DNA from: Clostridia bacterium | GTDB lineage: Bacteria > Bacillota_A > Clostridia > Oscillospirales > CAG-272 | NCBI GenBank assembly: GCA_017632155.1 | Contig: JAGBRZ010000075.1 | Location: forward strand, 1 to 34,373 | DNA: 34,373 nt | Reading direction: 5' to 3' | Part shown: piece by piece, positions 32,386 through 34,373 of the stretch | Position numbering within the stretch: the first letter of the stretch is position 1 | Layout of the letters: each line of letters begins with the position of its first letter | The notes under the pieces: model-generated | Databases searched by the model: none | Told to the model about the DNA's origin: nothing | The model's input: the letters and a program-made list of their open reading frames with translations, nothing else | Program-made: the position numbers and the translations under genes

Positions 32386-33072
32386 ATGAAAGACGAATGC
32401 TTGATCTGCGGTGCGCCGCTGAAATATTTGGAACACGACGAACTGATGGAGTGTGCCATTTGCCACAAAAAAGAGAACAGCAAGACGGTCTGCGAGAACG
32501 GCCATTACATATGCAACGAATGCCACACACAAGGAATGGACAGCATCATCGGCGTGTGCCTTGCGGAAAGCTCGAAGAATCCCGTCGAGATCATTCAGAA
32601 GCTGATGGCTCTGCCGTTTTGCCATATGCACGGCCCCGAGCATCACGTGATGGTAGGCTCGGCATTGCTTACCGCGTATAAAAACGCAGGCGGTGATATT
32701 GACCTTGTGAAAGCACTTTCAGAGATGCAGGCGCGCGGAAAGAAAGTTCCCGGCGGTGCTTGCGGATTCTGGGGAGCTTGCGGCGCAGGTGTGAGTGCAG
32801 GAATGTTCGTATCCATCGTCACGGGCTCCACTCCACTTGCAAATGAGGCATGGGGCTTGTCAAATAAGATGACCTCCGCGGCTCTTGGCGCTATCGGTGA
32901 GATCGGCGGCCCTCGTTGCTGTAAGCGCGATTCCTACCTTGCCATCATTAAAGCCGTGGAGTTTGCAAGTGAATACCTCGGAGTGGAAATGGAGCTTGGC
33001 GAGATCAAATGCACCCATTCCGCACAGAACAATCAGTGCATCGGTAAGAGATGTCCTTTTTGGGGAAAGTGA
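32386..33072 (+). CDS. DUF5714-family cysteine-rich protein
   Basis: A 228-residue protein. Its first 50 residues hold CxxC pairs (CLIC at 5-8, CAIC at 23-26, then CENGHYICNEC), a likely pair of zinc or iron sites. The rest is helical with GGACGFWGACGAGVSAG in the centre and conserved RCC and KCTHS motifs, the DUF5714 pattern; function unknown. The ATG at 32386 sits about seven bases from AGAGGA, a better fit than the ATG at 32380 that overlaps the upstream stop. It lies between two predicted oxidoreductases. Confidence 0.78.
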   Translation: MKDECLICGAPLKYLEHDELMECAICHKKENSKTVCENGHYICNECHTQGMDSIIGVCLAESSKNPVEIIQKLMALPFCHMHGPEHHVMVGSALLTAYKNAGGDIDLVKALSEMQARGKKVPGGACGFWGACGAGVSAGMFVSIVTGSTPLANEAWGLSNKMTSAALGAIGEIGGPRCCKRDSYLAIIKAVEFASEYLGVEMELGEIKCTHSAQNNQCIGKRCPFWGK

Positions 33073-33078
33073 GATAAT

Positions 33079-34113
33079 ATGCTGACATATACATACATAT
33101 CTAAAGGAAAATTCGGCTTGCTTGAAAAGCCCAAGCCGACGATACAGCACGAGAGGGATGCCATTGTCAAAGTCACGCTGGCGAGCATCTGTTCAAGTGA
33201 CCTGCACATCAAGCACGGTAGCGTGCCAAGAGCGGTGGAAGGAATCACTGTCGGCCACGAGATGGTCGGCATCGTTGAAGAAGTCGGCTCTGCGGTCAAG
33301 CACCTTAAACCCGGCGACAGAGTTACGGTCAACGTGGAGACCTTTTGCGGCGAGTGTTTCTTCTGCAAGAAAGGCTTTGTAAACAACTGTACCGACAAGA
33401 ACGGCGGTTGGGCGCTTGGATGCCGTATTGATGGCGGTCAAGCGGAGTACGTTCGCGTGCCGTTTGCGGATCAGGGACTCAATAAGATTCCCGACACCGT
33501 GACCGACAGACAAGCTTTGCTCGTTGGTGATGTACTCGCCACAGGCTATTGGGCGGCGAAGATCTCGGAGATCACCGAGGACGATACCGTTCTCATCATC
33601 GGAGCAGGCCCCGCGGGAATCTGCACGCTCCTTTGCGTGATGCTCAAAGCACCCAAGCGCATCATCGTGTGCGAGAAAGACGAGAACCGCATTAAGTTTA
33701 TCAATGAACACTATCCCGATGTGCTGACGGTTACACCCGAAGAATGCCTTGATTTTGTTCGTGAGAACAGCGATCACGGCGGTGCGGACGTGGTGCTTGA
33801 AGTAGCCGGAGCAGAGAACACCTTTGAGCTTGCGTGGCAGTGCGCGCGCCCGAATGCGATTGTCACGGTGGTGGCACTTTACGACAAGGCGCAGACTCTG
33901 CCTCTACCCAATATGTACGGCAAGAATCTGACCTTCAAGACCGGCGGCGTTGACGGCTGTGATTGTGAGGAAACGCTGAAGCTCATTGCCGAGGGAAAAC
34001 TCGATACCGAGCCGCTGATCACGCACACCTATCCGCTTTCTAAAATTGATGAGGCGTATGAGCTGTTTGAAAACAAACGCGACGGAGTTATTAAGGTCGC
34101 GGTGGAGTGCTAA
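33079..34113 (+). CDS. Zinc-dependent medium-chain alcohol dehydrogenase
   Basis: A 344-residue MDR enzyme. The catalytic zinc ligands are C38 (ICSSD) and H60/E61 (GHE), and the structural zinc is held by C90, C93, C96 and C104 (CGECFFCKKGFVNNC). The nucleotide-binding motif GAGPAG follows near 175. The substrate is a secondary alcohol or polyol, unspecified. It begins six bases after the DUF5714 stop. No terminator is visible before the next promoter. Confidence 0.88.
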   Translation: MLTYTYISKGKFGLLEKPKPTIQHERDAIVKVTLASICSSDLHIKHGSVPRAVEGITVGHEMVGIVEEVGSAVKHLKPGDRVTVNVETFCGECFFCKKGFVNNCTDKNGGWALGCRIDGGQAEYVRVPFADQGLNKIPDTVTDRQALLVGDVLATGYWAAKISEITEDDTVLIIGAGPAGICTLLCVMLKAPKRIIVCEKDENRIKFINEHYPDVLTVTPEECLDFVRENSDHGGADVVLEVAGAENTFELAWQCARPNAIVTVVALYDKAQTLPLPNMYGKNLTFKTGGVDGCDCEETLKLIAEGKLDTEPLITHTYPLSKIDEAYELFENKRDGVIKVAVEC

Positions 34114-34262
34114 AACACTTTTTAAATGGTGAAACAATCACGGATCGATTGAAAATGGTAAGGTTATAGTGAAAAGTGCACTTTAATAAGGAAAATAAAT
34201 GAGATAAGAATTGTGAAAAAACAACAAATCTCAAAAAAATCAAAAAAACTTCAAAAAAAGTG

Positions 34263-34291
34263 TTGACAAAAGGGGATGAAAGTGGTATAAT
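34263..34291 (+). promoter_or_regulatory. Perfect consensus promoter, probably of an rRNA operon
   Basis: TTGACA (34263-34268), 17 bp, TATAAT (34286-34291), preceded by an A/T-rich UP-element-like tract (34215-34260). Confidence 0.85.
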
Positions 34292-34297
34292 ATACAA

Positions 34298-34373
34298 GCT
34301 GTCGCGCAGAGCGCACAGCGAGGTCATTGAAAATTGAACAACAGACTAAGAAGTACAAGCTTGACTCTCGATG
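34298..34373 (+). other. Putative rRNA operon leader
   Basis: Just past the predicted start a strong hairpin (GCTGT-GCGC / GCGC-ACAGC, 34298-34319) is followed by CATTGAAAATTGAACAACAG, the kind of boxA-containing leader found before clostridial 16S genes. The 16S gene itself is outside the window, so this is a strong inference, not proof. Confidence 0.65.

Overview
The window reads as chromosomal DNA of an anaerobic, fermentative Clostridia-type bacterium (Bacillota), probably a gut or other anaerobic-community member. The evidence is of three kinds. Promoters are close to the sigma-A consensus with 17-bp spacers, and ribosome sites are strong AGGAGG-like. Protein families typical of Clostridia are present (ROK glucokinase, LytTR/DUF3021, DUF2200, DUF6512, DUF5685, DUF5714, a clostridial ECF sigma factor with a long C-terminal extension). 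Several intracellular and lipoprotein glycosidases are encoded. Genus or family cannot be fixed from this sequence alone. No prophage, CRISPR array, transposase or tRNA was seen; most of the window is ordinary, densely packed chromosome.

Layout. 1-6753 is transcribed leftward: a palindromic repeat element (1-290), ROK glucokinase, a DnaJ-domain protein coupled to a DUF5685 protein, a second and larger inverted-repeat element (3061-3633), an ECF sigma factor with a sensor-like extension, and a GH4 alpha-galactosidase-like enzyme. 6841-9951 runs rightward: PHP phosphoesterase, radical SAM protein, then a DUF6508/GIY-YIG nuclease fusion. A leftward GNAT enzyme and a rightward FGGY kinase share a divergent promoter pair. 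The kinase converges on a DUF6512 membrane protein across a perfect palindromic terminator. 12943-18201 is a very tight nine-gene operon (Nudix, DUF2200, flavin reductase, GNAT, CPBP protease, P-loop kinase, SDR, DapA/NanA-like aldolase, peptide-deformylase-like protein). It is followed without a visible terminator by a GH43 lipoprotein, a PatB-type C-S lyase, a DUF5131 protein and a small membrane protein, up to a terminator at 21705.

21787-24182 is an ABC exporter operon carrying its own LytTR regulator and DUF3021 membrane protein, with a long dyad centred on the -10 element. Then come an XRE/zinc-ribbon regulator, a GH39-type glycosidase, and a methyltransferase / serine hydrolase / BNR-sialidase-like operon. 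A leftward cation:proton antiporter (29758-30948) is preceded by a leader that matches the fluoride (crcB) riboswitch and has an overlapping intrinsic terminator; I consider this the most informative hidden element. The last operon (31235-34113) encodes a rhodanese lipoprotein, a RibD/DHFR-like reductase, a DUF5714 cysteine-rich protein and a zinc alcohol dehydrogenase. The window ends in a perfect-consensus promoter and leader that look like the start of an rRNA operon.

The genes give a picture of intracellular carbohydrate processing (GH4, GH39, BNR hydrolase, ROK and FGGY kinases), general housekeeping and repair, and stress responses (fluoride/pH antiport, drug-type ABC export, ECF signalling). 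All functional statements rest on motif recognition by eye; no database search or folding program was run.
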